A stretch of DNA of 64,000 nt from Odobenus rosmarus divergens. Lineage: Eukaryota > Chordata > Mammalia > Carnivora > Odobenidae. Positions 45,006 to 56,195 of the stretch are shown one piece after another. A program made the position numbers and the translations under genes. Where the stretch lies: assembly GCF_000321225.1 (NCBI RefSeq), contig NW_004450403.1, positions 1,449,674 through 1,513,673 of the forward strand, in the 5' to 3' direction. The notes below the pieces were generated by a model. The model was not told the DNA's origin. It made no database searches and worked only from the letters and a program-made list of their open reading frames with translations. The first letter of the stretch is position 1. The number at the start of each line of letters is the position of its first letter.

Positions 45006-46084
45006 GAGTAAAACTGTGGATCAAAAGCTCAAGCAGGAGGGGTTTGTCCTGTTGGTGACACACTGTGGGCACAGTGCTCTTTGCAAGGAGATATCTGCTG
45101 CCCGGCCCAGGCCCGCCCCAGTGACCAGGGTGGACTGGCTCCTTGGCGCCTTTCCCAGGGGCCAGGAGTGGGCGGTGAGGTGGCCCTGAGGTGGGGACAA
45201 AGCCTGGTGCTCTGGCTTTAGTGGACGACACAACATGGCAGGAGGACCATGAGGGTCTACGGGTCTCCCACAACTGGTTGGATGACATCCAACGATCTCT
45301 TAACTTTCTGAAGTTTGGATTTTACCATCTAAGAAATTAAAACAAGGAAGCCTACCTTGCTGGGTTTCTATAAATGGTTATGGACTGGCTTATAAGAAAT
45401 TAGAAACATATTTCTCCTGGCTCATTGAAGGCATTTCAGGTCGGCAGGCACCGTGGGTATGGATGAGAGGAAAGATCTTGTCTCCTCAAAAAGCACGGAC
45501 GTGGCTGGGAGTGGCTGCCACTGGGGGCCTCCTACCCCGATATGTCTAGACCCCTCTGGAGGAGGAAGGCAGAGTCCTAGGGACAGTCCAACCTCACCAC
45601 AGGCAGGCTGTGGGCCACCCTTCTTGGGCTGACTCAGTGCCTCAGCTTGCCCTCCGGGAAAATGGACACATGGATCAGGACCTTGATGGGGAGGCGTCCT
45701 GACCTGACACAGCGACCCCCACTTGGTGAACTGGGCACAGCTTGGCTCCATTCATGGGTTTGCAGTAAACGTACTGCCGGTCCTTACCCCCCACTTGTCT
45801 CCAGCCCTCCTGCCTGTCCTCTTTTATTTATTTAGCTAATTAAAAAACTGTCTGTGAAACATCTAGTCTTACAGGGTATTTTCTTAGGCTTCATGATGAA
45901 GGCAGGAAGCTTGGGAGTTAAATATTTCCAAGGGGAAATATGAGACATTGATACAGACGGTGACCAGCTCAGGCCTCTCTTTTCAGTGTCAGAGAGTGCC
46001 ACAGATACCTGTGGTCCAGGGGAGGAAGGGCAGCCATCTCCTCCCAGAGTGAAAAGAGAAAGCTTGAAAAGCACCAAGTTTTCC
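45006..46084. other. Unique DNA with one MIR piece
   Basis: 45285-45390 ('tctcttaactttctgaagtttggattttaccatctaagaaattaaaacaaggaagcctaccttgctggg') is a plus-strand MIR 3' half. Elsewhere only short overlapping frames. Confidence 0.5.
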
Positions 46085-46500
46085 ACAAAAAGTCATGAAG
46101 GAACTTTAGATGCGTTTTACCAAGTGAAAGTAGCCAATCTGAAAGGCTGCACACTATATATCACATTCTGGAAAATAGAGAACTGTGGAGACAGTCAAAA
46201 GACCAGGGGCTGCCATGGGTCCAGGGGGAATGCAGGAGACTTTGAGGGCAGTGGAACTCTTCTCTATGATATTGTCATGCTGGATACATCTCAGACATTT
46301 GTGCCAACCCATAGAATGTATGACAACTGTGTACTTAATAACAATGTACCAATCTTGGTTCATCGATTGTAACAAAGGTACACACTGATGCAAAATGTGA
46401 CTAATACAGAAAACTTTTGGGGGAGAGAAAGGATGTACGGGAATCCTCTATGATATCTGCTCTACTTTTCTATAAGCCTAAAACCTAAAGTCTATTAGTT
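46085..46500 (+). mobile_element. Old LINE-1 (L1ME-type) 3' UTR
   Basis: 'accaagtgaaagtagccaatctgaaaggctgcacac', CACATTCTGGAAAATAGAGA, 'actgtggagacagtcaaaagaccaggggctgcca', 'gggcagtggaactcttctctatgatattgtcatgctggatac', 'acccatagaatgtatgacaac', 'aataacaatgtaccaatcttggttcatcgattgtaacaaagg', 'cctaaaacc': the full landmark order of an L1ME-like 3' UTR. The 128-codon frame at 45986-46372 is chance. Confidence 0.85.
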
Positions 46501-46531
<31 letters not shown>

Positions 46532-46532
46532 G
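46501..46532. repeat. (AC)n microsatellite at the L1 3' end
   Basis: CACATACACACACACACACA and onward, about 13 AC units directly at the end of the L1. It may have grown from the A-rich tail. Confidence 0.95.
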
Positions 46533-46779
46533 CAGGAAAGTTCTAGAAAGCGGTTCACTAGTGTGGGTGAGATTGAAGCAGGGGGAGCTCAGAAGTGAAA
46601 ACCCCATTCCAACACCTCTGGGCCACACCAGGATGGGGTTTGTAATGGGCAGAGTTTTGACCCACCTCCTGGCAGATCCCAGGTGACCTTGGTCTCTATT
46701 TACTTCCCTCTTGGAGAATGAACGAGCCATAGGTTTGGAGCATTCTATTGTCAAACACGAATAAATGAGAAGCTCAAGC
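46533..46779. other. Unique DNA
   Basis: No gene or repeat recognised. Confidence 0.45.
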
Positions 46780-46985
46780 AGCAGTGCAATGCCATGGGGG
46801 AGAGAGAAAAAAGTTTCAGACCAAACTTGTTTAAATCTTGGGTTTGCTGCCTATGAGCTGTTTGTCCTTGAGCAAGTCACACAGTGTCTCTGGGCCTATG
46901 TCATCATGCACCAGACAGAGTTCAGTGGTAAAATGCAATAATAGCTGCTCATCAGAGGGTGCTGTGGATAGTAATGGTGAAATCT
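46780..46985 (+). mobile_element. MIR SINE
   Basis: 'agaccaaacttgtttaaatcttgggtttgctgcctatgagctgtttgtccttgagcaagtcacacagtgtctctgggcctatgtcatcatgcaccag', then 'aaaatgcaataatagctgctcatcagagggtgctgtggatagtaatg'. Nearly full length. Confidence 0.9.
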
Positions 46986-48440
46986 GTGCCTTCAATGGTG
47001 TGCATTTTTAATGATCCTCTCCTATTGACCCCTGTATTGATGTCATCCTTTCAACCAATATAGACTTTGCTTGCAGATTTCTGCTTTCCCTTTGTCCCTT
47101 AACCGTATCATTTTTCACGGTGACTGCTCTCATTGTGAGGCTGTGGAGGTGTTCACCAGCATCCCTAAAAAGATACCCATGAAGCATGGGATCTCGCAGG
47201 TGCTGAGATTTCCAACTTGAGACCCCTGCAGGTGGCCTTTGGGGTGCAGGGTCCCACACACCATTCTGGAGTACCAGAAGATGCCAAGCTTTTAAAGCTG
47301 CCAGAGCCCAAGATCGTGCTTTGGGACGCAACCTTTATCTGGTCGGCTGTCAGAGAGCTAATGCAGCCTCACCTCCTTGCTCTCCTCCCCTCTCCTGGGC
47401 AATCAGCAGTACCTTTTATAGCTCCCTGCCAGTAACTGCGGACCACGGATCAAAGGACCACCGCCCAGCGGCTGAGGAAGTCATTTTAAGTGGGAGGTAG
47501 ATATTCAGTTACTTAACGGCCCATCCGGGAACTTAATTGGGTCCTTCATCTCTCTAAGACATCCTTTTTTTGAAGAAGAAGAAAGTGCTGCTTTGATCTG
47601 AAATTAAGCAAGTGTTCTTCTAATGAGCCCACCACAGAGTTGACCAGTAGGGACTGTGCGATGGTGGGGGCGGGCCCATGCCAGGGCCAGGTGGCGCCTC
47701 CTTCTGGGGCATTCCCCTTGGTGGCCATGGGCTGTGAAGGGGCGGTGGGCGTGAGCAGCCGGCGAACCCACCCAGAGGCCAGGACCGATGGCTTTATCAA
47801 GATGTGTTCGTGGGCGGCTTCCCAGGTGCCCCTGTGCCCCACGATCTGAGAGGTCTGGGAGCAGATGTGTACAGTTAGGGAGACACGATCGAGCGGGAAC
47901 CTTTTCACTGTGAATGCCACCCATATGTCCCTAGGCTGACTGTAGTAACTGCAGAGCCTCTTCTCAAATGTCCAAAGCCTCTCTGTTGGGTTCTACAGAA
48001 CAGATGTGCCCCCAGCTCCTATGACAGTAATTTACAAACTTTACATATGCTGAGCTTCGGGCCCCACACTGTTGCGTGCGCTCTGCTGTTATGTTCCCAA
48101 AAGCACATTTTTATGGTTTTGTAGAAACTCTGTGCTGTTCTGCTCTTGCTTTCTGTGAGATTCTGATGTCTTTCCCGACGGCGTTTTAGACTTGCCCTAG
48201 AACATCACAGATCCAAGAATCGACCCAAGTAGCCCCCCACACCTGCTACACCCCGTGAGAGGCACGGGGACGGGGTATCTCCCCGAGTTTGCCAGCTCAA
48301 GACCCACGGCCCCATCTTGGCTTCTAATCAATGTAGGACACTTTATGTCTCAAACCCTGATTCCTGATAATATCACAGTTTTACAGACAACACGTTTTAA
48401 AAGTAAATGGTTCAGTGATGTTTAATAACTTTTGTTTGTT
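46986..48440. other. Unique DNA, no gene seen
   Basis: Frames of 106-124 codons on the minus strand at 47546-47924 overlap each other and have no known domain. No clear repeat. Confidence 0.45.
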
Positions 48441-48870
48441 TTTAAGAATTGTTTTAGAGCAGTTTTAGGTTCACAGCAAAATTGGAAGAAGGTACAGAGA
48501 TATCCCATGCATTCCCCTGCCCCCACTCCCCCGCAGTCTCCCCCTTTATCAACATCCCCACCAGAGTGGGACATTTGTTATAACCCATGATTATATCTAT
48601 GACACGTCATTTTCATCCAAAGTCCATAGTTTATATCAAGGTTCACTCTTGGTGTTTGGGCAAACTCTATGGGTTTGGGCAAATGCATAATATAATGACA
48701 GGTCTCCGCCATTATAGTGTCACATGAAGTAGTCTCACTGCCCTAAACATCCTCTGTGCTCTGTGTGTTCATCCCTCCTCCACCCAACCCCTGGTAACCA
48801 CTCATCGTTTACTGCCCCCATAGTTGTCCTTTTTCTAATATTTCTGAGATTAAATTGGTACCCCCAGAGG
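48441..48870 (-). mobile_element. Old LINE-1 3' UTR-type fragment, minus strand
   Basis: 'gagcagttttaggttcacagcaaaattggaagaaggtacagagatatcccatgcattcc', 'atcaacatccccaccagagtgggacatttgttataacc', 'atccaaagtccatagtttatatcaaggttcactcttggtgtt', 'aacccctggtaaccactcatcg' is a frequent mammalian L1M segment. Strand from the T-rich left end. Confidence 0.8.
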
Positions 48871-48889
48871 TCATATGAGTCAGGAGTTA

Positions 48890-49075
48890 ACCATCAAAGC
48901 CGAGGAGATGAGGTCTGGCTGGGTGTCTGTTCTGACTCAGCCCTTCATGGGCTGGTTGAACTTGAGGAAATTGCTTCCCTACTCTGAGCCTGTTTCCCCA
49001 TGGCACAGAGGAAACCTAATTCCTCGTGGAATTAGGACTTTGGAATTTGTGAAGGTCCTTTTCAGTCCTTATCAG
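48890..49075 (+). mobile_element. MIR SINE
   Basis: 'ctgttctgactcagcccttcatgggctggttgaacttgaggaaattgcttccctactctgagcctgtttccccatggcacagagg' matches the MIR core. Confidence 0.7.
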
Positions 49076-49399
49076 CCCATGAGGAAGTGCATGCTGGTAG
49101 CTGCAGTTACGTGCTGGCATCCCTGGATGGTCAGGAGGGCGGGGAGGAGGCAGCAGGTGCATCCTTGCTCTGCAAGCAGCTCTTGGAGGGAACGCTGCCC
49201 TGGTCACCAGCCGCCACCACCTTGCACATGGCCCCTCCCTCAACCATGTGCAGGGGTTCCCCCTAAATAAAGGGAAGCAGAGCCCACCAGACCCTTCCTT
49301 TCTCTGGACCCCCCACTCCCGCAGCGTCTGCCTTCGTGGGGTCACACGCTTCTGGGACTCAGCCTGTGCTCAGCCTGGGGTTGTTTCAGACCAGTTATG
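49076..49399. other. Unique DNA, no gene seen
   Basis: The overlapping frames at 48875-49270 (plus, 131 codons) and 49016-49345 (minus, 109 codons) have no known domain. Confidence 0.45.
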
Positions 49400-49540
49400 C
49401 TGTGGAAACTGCTCAAGACCAGGAGTCAAAATGCTCAGACGTGAGTCTGGCTCTGCCACTAATGAGCTTGGGTCAGGTGACTTCATCTGTCTGACTGTGG
49501 TTTCCCATGTACATGATGGGGTGGGGGGGGTGCATGTGTG
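49400..49540 (+). mobile_element. MIR SINE
   Basis: 'caggagtcaaaatgctcagacgtgagtctggctctgccactaatgagcttgggtcaggtgacttcatctgtctgactgtggtttcccatgtacatgatgggg' is a clear MIR. Confidence 0.9.
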
Positions 49541-50204
49541 TGCACATTTGTGGTTATCACCTAGAGCCCAAAGAGCCCAAATCAGGATCTTTGGGGCCAA
49601 AGACACATAACTAAGTTCTAACCTCAGAGATTCCGAGCAGGAGGTCTGGAGCAAGGTACAGACACAAGAAATTTGGGGCAAAACTACTCTGTAGGGGAGT
49701 CTGAGATCCTTGAGGGCTTTCCTGGCTCTCAGTCACAATGTTTCCCTAAGTAATCCACACACTGATGCTCATCTCTTGACAGTCTGCCCCTGGCATCAGA
49801 TGGCAGTCCACTTCCCTCTCGGTGATGTTTGCTTCTGAAAGTTAGCCTGCAATCAGAGATCTTTTCCTGCCATTTGGGCTTCAAATGCACATGGACCACT
49901 GTTAATACGCAGGACTGAATCTGTCAGAAAAGTCTTCTCTGGGGGCTCAGGACAGAAGCAGCCTGTGGGTGGCAAACATTTGCAAAGCCACGCCCAGGTT
50001 TTCAGGCCTCTGCGACATTGCTTGAGCGTTCAGCCCTTTAGTAAGGCGTGCATGGAAGAGTGTTCTCTGAATCCCAGCAGGACCCCAGGAGCTGTGCTAC
50101 CGTCTGGTCCCATAGATGGCGCACAGGAAGCCCATTGTACATTATCATTCCCCTCTGATACGTATTATTGTGACTTTCTCACAGTATTATTGTTGTTTTC
50201 ACTG
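49541..50204. other. Unique DNA, no gene seen
   Basis: Only chance frames (104 codons at 49965-50279). Confidence 0.45.
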
Positions 50205-50375
50205 ATACCATTTTATAGCAATAGCAATATTAATAGATACAAGTTCTTGAGCGTATCTGTGTGCCAAATATTCATATAAATGCTTTTCCTGCTTACCTCA
50301 GAACCACACTTTGAAATAATGCTTATCACCCTCATTTACATATAAGGGAAATAAAGACAGAAGTATCCAAGTGTA
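50205..50375 (-). mobile_element. MIR SINE, minus strand
   Basis: 'atagcaatattaatagatacaagttcttgagcgtatctgtgtgccaaatattcatataaatgcttttcctgcttacctcagaaccacactttgaaataatgcttatcaccctcatttacatataagggaaa' follows reverse MIR order (ATTGAGCGCTTACTATGTGCCA, ATTATCCCCATTTTACAGATGAGGAAA). Confidence 0.8.
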
Positions 50376-53176
50376 TTTTGGGGAAGGTATTATTTTGGTC
50401 AGTGGAGGGGCTGATACATTAGTTCATTAGAATTCAGAAAAAGAAGTAAGAAAAAAAAGAGAGAAATTATGATTACCTCTATGCTTGCTTGGAAGGAACC
50501 CCAGCTTCCCTTAACATAGTTCTAGAAGAGGGGCTCACACTTAAATGCCACTCTGTGCTGTGAGCCCTGCCAGTGCATCAGTCCTCACAGACCCCGCTGA
50601 GGTAAGCCTCCGCGGCCCCTTCTGTGATGGCGGCCCGAGACGCTGGCCGGAAGGTCAAGGCTTTTGCTGAGGCCTCGTGAGGAGTGATACACTTGATGTC
50701 GGATGCGCAGGTGGTCTTATCACAGCACACATGCAACGCCCTCCTGAGCCCGTCGGAAGCTTGAGCAAGTTCTGCTCAGTCAGCTCGGGAAGGCCCGGGG
50801 TCCCCAAAGGCCAGCAGGGTGGGGCTGGGAGGGCAGGGGACAAGCCACACACTCCCTCCTTCTGCTTCCTGAAGTGACCAGGCCCGAGGCTCAGCTGCTC
50901 ACTTTTCAGGACTGCCAGAACAACCACACCACCCCGATCCCCATGAGTGTGAAGCTCAACAATCATTGTGGCATGCATTCTGGTGGCGGTTTGTGCCCTG
51001 ACATTCCTGCTGAACCTTCCCCTGTTCCACGGCAGCTACCCGTGCGTCCCTTCGGGTGTACACTGAGGCCCAGAAGGCAGCACAGGGTGAGTGACGAAGC
51101 CGAGCCTGGAACCAGAGTTTCAGACCCCAACACCACGGCTCGCTGTGCCATCCTGGTTCTGGGGGCCACTCTGCTCTGGTGTCAGGGGGCACGATGGTTC
51201 CGTTTGCTCCTTGTTGTTACATGGGGGCAAATTCTTTGGAGGAAGGTGGAGTCGACAACATACAGCCCATTCCCTCTCGCCCAGCTTCCCACTCCAGACC
51301 CAAAGGAATGCCGAGTAATAACAAGCACATTTTCAAAATGCCGTAGATGTACTTAACGCACACACACAAAGATGCCAGAGAAGAAGGGGAACTTAAAGTC
51401 TGGATCATCAGCAGGGTTGATACCGAAAACCATGAATAGCTATTGGGATGAGAAATGCTCTTAGGGGATAAGAACTTAACAGCTGCCTAGCGACGTCTGC
51501 GGAGCCGGCAGAAGCCGCGTGCCATGAGCTTCACAACGGAGCAGCTTTACAAAGCCAGGGACAGGGATGGAAGTGTGACATCTCTGAAGACAAGCTAGCA
51601 GTGCTCAGCCTTCTGCATCAAGAAGAGCAGCACAAAAGCCTATGCTGCCTCTGGACCCCAGCGTGCCTCTTGTAGGGGCCTCAGTTCCACGGTCTGCACG
51701 AGTTGGGAATTTTGAGCAGGAATTAGCTGCAAAAGCTGATCTGGAGCTAACTGGCACCCCAAAGGCCCCAGCCTGGGGGAAAACAGCATTGCACCAGGAG
51801 AGGTGCCTGCATCACTCGGGGTGTTTCTGGAACCCAGGGCAGGACCATGCCTAACACAGATGAGCTCAGGGTACCTGTGGAAACTCACTGCCGTGAAGAT
51901 CAATAGACTCAATAAAAGGAGACATACTATCCAAGGAGGTGCAGATAATGGATAAATCAAAATGTGCTTTTGATCATTTAAGACACAATCTAAAGGGAAA
52001 AACAAAGGAACAAGGAACATCACTAAGGTTCCAACAAGAGGACTTTTAAATAAAAGATAACCAAAATTAAAAATAGAGTCACTGAAATAAAACCAGTGGG
52101 TTGGTCTAGAATGTCTTCTGGTCCCTGTTAGTCTTGTCCCCACAGGAACGTCCTGGGAGTGGGGGCAGGTCTCAGTGGACCTGGAATCTCCATGGGCTCA
52201 CATGCACAGTGCGCCTGTGGCTGTGCAACGGCTGGAGTGTGGATGTGAGGGTCCACGGTGACCCGCTACAGATGTGGGCCGTGGTCAGCGCCCAGGTCCC
52301 CTCCATGTCAGTCGGGCACCGTGGACCCCGGCTCAGTGTGAGGGAGGCAGGTGCATTGCCCGGCACACCATGTCTTCTTCTCCTACGTTCTGCATCAGCA
52401 AGAGCCCCGTGTGCGCCCCTGGGTTCCATCAGGGTGGTGGTGGGGACAGAGAAGCTCTCTCTCCCCACAAGCTGCTGACTCGTGTGAGCTCCCTCTGCAG
52501 CTTCCCTCCCTCCTTTCTCCTGTCACACCGTCTATTGTGTTCCCTCGTCCGGTGCTAACAAGGATCCTTGAAACATGACTGCTATGGTAATGATCTACAG
52601 AACTTACTGGAGCTAGCAATTAAATATGGCTAACAGCCGGGTTCTGCTGAGACCCTAAAAGGCCTACAGGCTGCGATTTATGGAGACGGCTCTGCTGCCT
52701 CATTTGTAGCTGAGGCATTTCTCTGGTCTCGGGGGAAGAGGTCTGGTCTCAGAGGGAAAAATTTTCAGGCCTGCCCCAGCCTCACAAGTTCCTAGGGGGT
52801 GGGGGGTGCTGCCGGCCTCTATCAGCATGAAGTCCAGGTCAACATTCCTGTGTGGAAAATGCACATGCCGTCAAGGAGACATTTTAGACCTAACACTGGG
52901 AATTATTCTCGTATGTGGTGACAAGAATCGAGATTAAGTGCTGGGATCTTGCTGTCCCACACTTTGTTGATTTTTGGATATAATAGACATTCAGCTCTAG
53001 TGCAAGGATGGGCAGCAATTTATCTCCCAAAGTGGGCAGCAAGCTCCATGGAGTCATGTCACATTTGTCCAGCAACCTTAGCCATTGTGACATGCCAGAG
53101 GAGGGAGAAGAGCTTCTGAGAAGCCCAGACATGAACTAAGATCATGCAACCTACTCACAAGTTAACAAGTAGGTAA
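50376..53176. other. Unique DNA with one MIR piece, no gene seen
   Basis: 51050-51160 ('cactgaggcccagaaggcagcacagggtgagtgacgaagccgagcctggaaccagagtttcagacccc') is a minus-strand MIR fragment. 51870-52110 is AT-rich and may be an old L1. Frames of 160 codons (plus, 50874-51356) and 167 codons (minus, 51640-52143, partly hydrophobic) are the longest here, but neither has a recognisable domain or exon signals. 52790-52812 is G-rich. Confidence 0.45.
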
Positions 53177-53191
53177 GAGATGACCAACCTG

Positions 53192-53797
53192 ATATATACA
53201 CAATGGAATATTATGCAGCCATCAAAAGGAATGAGATCTTGCCATTTGCAATGATGTGGATGGGACTGGAGGGTGTTATGCTGAGTGAAATAAGTCAATC
53301 AGAGAAAGACATGTAGCATATGACCTCACTGATATGAGGAATTCTTAATCTCAAGAAACAAACTGAGGGTTGCTGGAGTGGGGGGGGGTGGGAGGGATGG
53401 GGTGGCTGGGTGATAGACATTGGGGAGGGTATGTACTGTGGTGAGCGCTGTGAACTGTGCAAGACTGTTGAATCACAGATCTGTACCTCTGAAACAAATA
53501 ATACATTATATGTTAAGAAAAAAAAAAAGAAGATAGCAGGAGGGGAAGAATGAAGGGGGGGAAATTGGAGGGGGAGACAAACCATGAGAGACGATGGACT
53601 CTGAAAAACAAACTGAGGGTTCTAGAGGGGAGGGGGGTGGGGGGATGGGTTAGCCTGGTGATGGGTATTAAAGAGGGCACATTCTGCGTGGAGCACTGGG
53701 TGTTATACACAAACAATGAATCATGGAACACTACATCAAGAACTAATGATGTAATGTATGGTGATTAACATAACAATAAAAAAATTAAAAAAAGAGA
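53192..53797 (+). mobile_element. Young carnivore LINE-1, ORF2 end and whole 3' UTR
   Basis: 5'-truncated insertion of 606 bp. 53200-53314 encodes the last residues of ORF2 (TMEYYAAIKRNEILPFAMMW, then GLEGVMLSEISQ..) up to its own stop. The 3' UTR has two G-rich modules, each starting AACAAACTGAGGGTT, with a TACATTATATGTTAAG plus A-run between them, and ends AACACTACATCAAGAACTAA, TGATGTAATGTATGGTGATT, AACATAACAATAAAAAAATT. Target-site duplication GAGATGACCAACCTG (53177-53191) / GAGATAACCAACCTG (53798-53812), one mismatch. Cannot mobilise itself. Confidence 0.97.
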
Positions 53798-53812
53798 GAG
53801 ATAACCAACCTG

Positions 53813-54958
53813 TCCCCAGTGCCCCCACCCCCTGCTGGCCGGCTCCACTCACTGATAACACATCAGTCACCACATGCCCTAACCCTGGCAGTCAGGTTTG
53901 GAGAGAAAATGTATGTTTGCTGCTTCGGTTCTGGACCTTCACTAAGAACCTACCAACTAAATACGAAAACAGTACTAATAGTGTAATTTTGCAAAAAAGT
54001 TACCAAAGTATCTTTGTATGTTTTTTTCTTTTTATGGACACTTTTCCATCCCCACTCTGAGAAAATAGCCAAGACTGTGTGCTCTCTTCCCTCTGACATT
54101 GCTAATGGTTTCATGTCATAAGATCAAAAGCAGAAGTGACCAGGCAGCTAGAAGATGATTCAAGCCCTTGTTTTTGGAAGCCTGGGTTTATTGCAGCGGT
54201 CAGTGGGGGAAATGCAGAAGTTTGGAGTTTTCAGCAGTGGGAGATAGGGACTGGCAGACCAGGCTAGTGCAGAGGAGGGGGTAAGGAGGGAGATGGCTTC
54301 TCGATGATGTCATTGTAACTGCTGTCCAGTTAGTCCCTGAGACACCCCCGGCCCACCTTACATCAAAGATGCTAGGAAGTCTGAGGCCACTGAACACAGA
54401 GCAATGACCTTGAGGAAAATAACAAAGTATCCCTGTGACCAAACTCAGCTCAGACACAGCCTACCTAACAGGGAGCGGGTGGGGCAGGGTTTATCTGTGG
54501 GACACCTGGTGCTGAAGAACAAAGATTGCTTCCTTGAATGTCTGAACTACACAGAACCTTCTGGAATTTTGTTCAAGTCAAGAAAGAAGGGCTCAAAACA
54601 CGACTGAGACTGATTTGCACCAGCAGGTTTAAAAGATGTTTGGATCAGATTTTAGTTAATTTGGAGAAATAACAACATGTAATAGTTCTTCTGCTGTGGT
54701 CTGAAGTTCTTTAGAGTTTGCTGGTGAGATGAATTCCCCCAAAGAGGGAAGGACACGGAAGGTGAAGAGTCGGCCCCCGTCTCCCTTTGTGACTTTCTAG
54801 GAAAACCGAAGCTCTTTTCTGGAGTGGGAGTGGCACCCAGGTCTGTGTTGCTGGGCAAGCGCGAAGGATTCTCCCCTGAGTCACAGGTGCCAGAGTGTAT
54901 CCAGGTGGTCAGTCTACTGCCAGTATAGAAGCACACAGTCCACTGACATCGAAGATTT
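53813..54958. other. Unique DNA, no gene seen
   Basis: Frames of at most 100 codons. No repeat recognised. Confidence 0.45.
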
Positions 54959-54960
54959 GT

Positions 54961-56195
54961 TTTCGTTTTTTTGTTTGTTTGTTTATAGCTTTATGAAGGT
55001 ATAATTGACAAATAAAAATTACACATATTTAAGATGTACAACTTGATGTTTTGATATACATCTGCATTTGAAATCATCCTCATAATCAAGCTAATTAACA
55101 TACCCATCATGTCAAATAGTTATCTTTTTGTGCATGGGGGGTGAAAGCACTTAACTATCTATGCTCTTAGCAAATTTTGAGACTATAATACCATATATTT
55201 TTTTAAGTTGGCTCCACGCCAACATGGGGCTTGAACTCATAACCCTGAGATTAAGACCTGAGCTGAGATCAAGAACTGGATGCTTAACTGACTGAAACTC
55301 TGCAGTACCATATTACTAACTGTAGTCACCAGTCTGTACATTAGATCCCCAGAACTTATTCATCTTATAACTGAAAGTTTGTGTCCTTCCACCAATATCT
55401 CCCTATATCCTTCTCCCTTCAGATATTGGCAACCACCATTCTACTCTTAACTGCTATGAATTCGTAGGACTGAGATCCCATATATAAGTGAGATCATGTA
55501 GTATTTGTCTTCCTGAATCTGGCTGATTTCTCTTAGCATAATGTCCTCCAGGGTCATCCATGTTGTTGCAAATGACAGGTTTTCCTTCTTTTTAAAGGCT
55601 AAATGATATTTCATTATATATCCATGGTTATATCCAAGATGGATACTGAGGTTGTTTCCATATCTTGACTATTGTGGCTGATGCTGCAATGAACATGGGA
55701 GCTCAGGTATCTCTTTGAGATCTGATTTAATTTTGTTTGGATAAATACCTAGAAGAGATTGCTGGATTATAAGGTAGTTCTATTTTTAATTTTGTAAGGA
55801 ACTTCCATAATGTTTTCCATAACGGCTGTACCAGTTGACATTCCCACCAACACTCTACAAGGGCTCCTTTTGCTCCACATCCTCACCAACATTTCTCTTT
55901 TGCCTTTTTGATAATCACCATCCCAACAGGTATGAGGATATCTTGTAGTTTTGATTTGCCCTTCCCTGATGATTAGTGATGTTGAACACCTTTTCATATA
56001 TCTGTTGGCCGTTGATATGTCTTCTTTTGAGAAATTCATGTCCTTTGCCCATTTTGTTTTCTCCCCTATTGATATGTAGTAGTTTCTTATGTATTTTGGA
56101 TATTAACCCCTTATCAAACATATGGTTTCTCCCGTTCCATAGATTGCCTCTTCACTCTGTTGACTATTTCCTTTGTTGTGCACAAGCTCAAAGAT
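54961..56195 (-). mobile_element. Old LINE-1 (L1M), 3' UTR and ORF2 end, minus strand
   Basis: Left end is T-rich then 'tatagctttatgaaggtataattgacaaataaaaattacacatatttaagatgtacaacttgatg' (3' UTR). 55470-56170 is the reverse complement of the ORF2 3' half ('gtgagatcatgtagtatttgtc', 'agcataatgtcctccagggtcatccatgttgttgcaaatg', 'caccaacatttctcttttgcc', 'tttgcccattttg', 'tattaaccccttatcaaacatatgg'). About 1.1 kb without the SINE inserted at 55197. Multiple breaks, non-functional. Confidence 0.95.
55197..55305 (-). mobile_element. Older Can-SINE fragment nested in L1
   Basis: TTTTTTTAAGTTGGCTCCAC, GCCAACATGGGGCTTGAACT, CATAACCCTGAGATTAAGAC, 'ctgagctgagatcaagaactggatgcttaactgactgaaactct': minus-strand tRNA-Lys SINE of the older carnivore type (the 'gcgtggggcttgaactcacaaccctgagatcaag' consensus). 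Target-site duplication TACCATAT (55189-55196 / 55306-55313). More diverged than the four other SINEs. Confidence 0.85.

Noticed and set aside
51480..51920. Possible processed pseudogene (ATGAGCTTCACAACGGAG start, AATAAAAG further on)
   Set aside because: The frame stops after about 18 codons, no parent gene recognised, no A tail or target duplication.
51640..52143. 167-codon minus frame, partly hydrophobic
   Set aside because: AT-rich part looks like old retroelement DNA and the rest has no domain.
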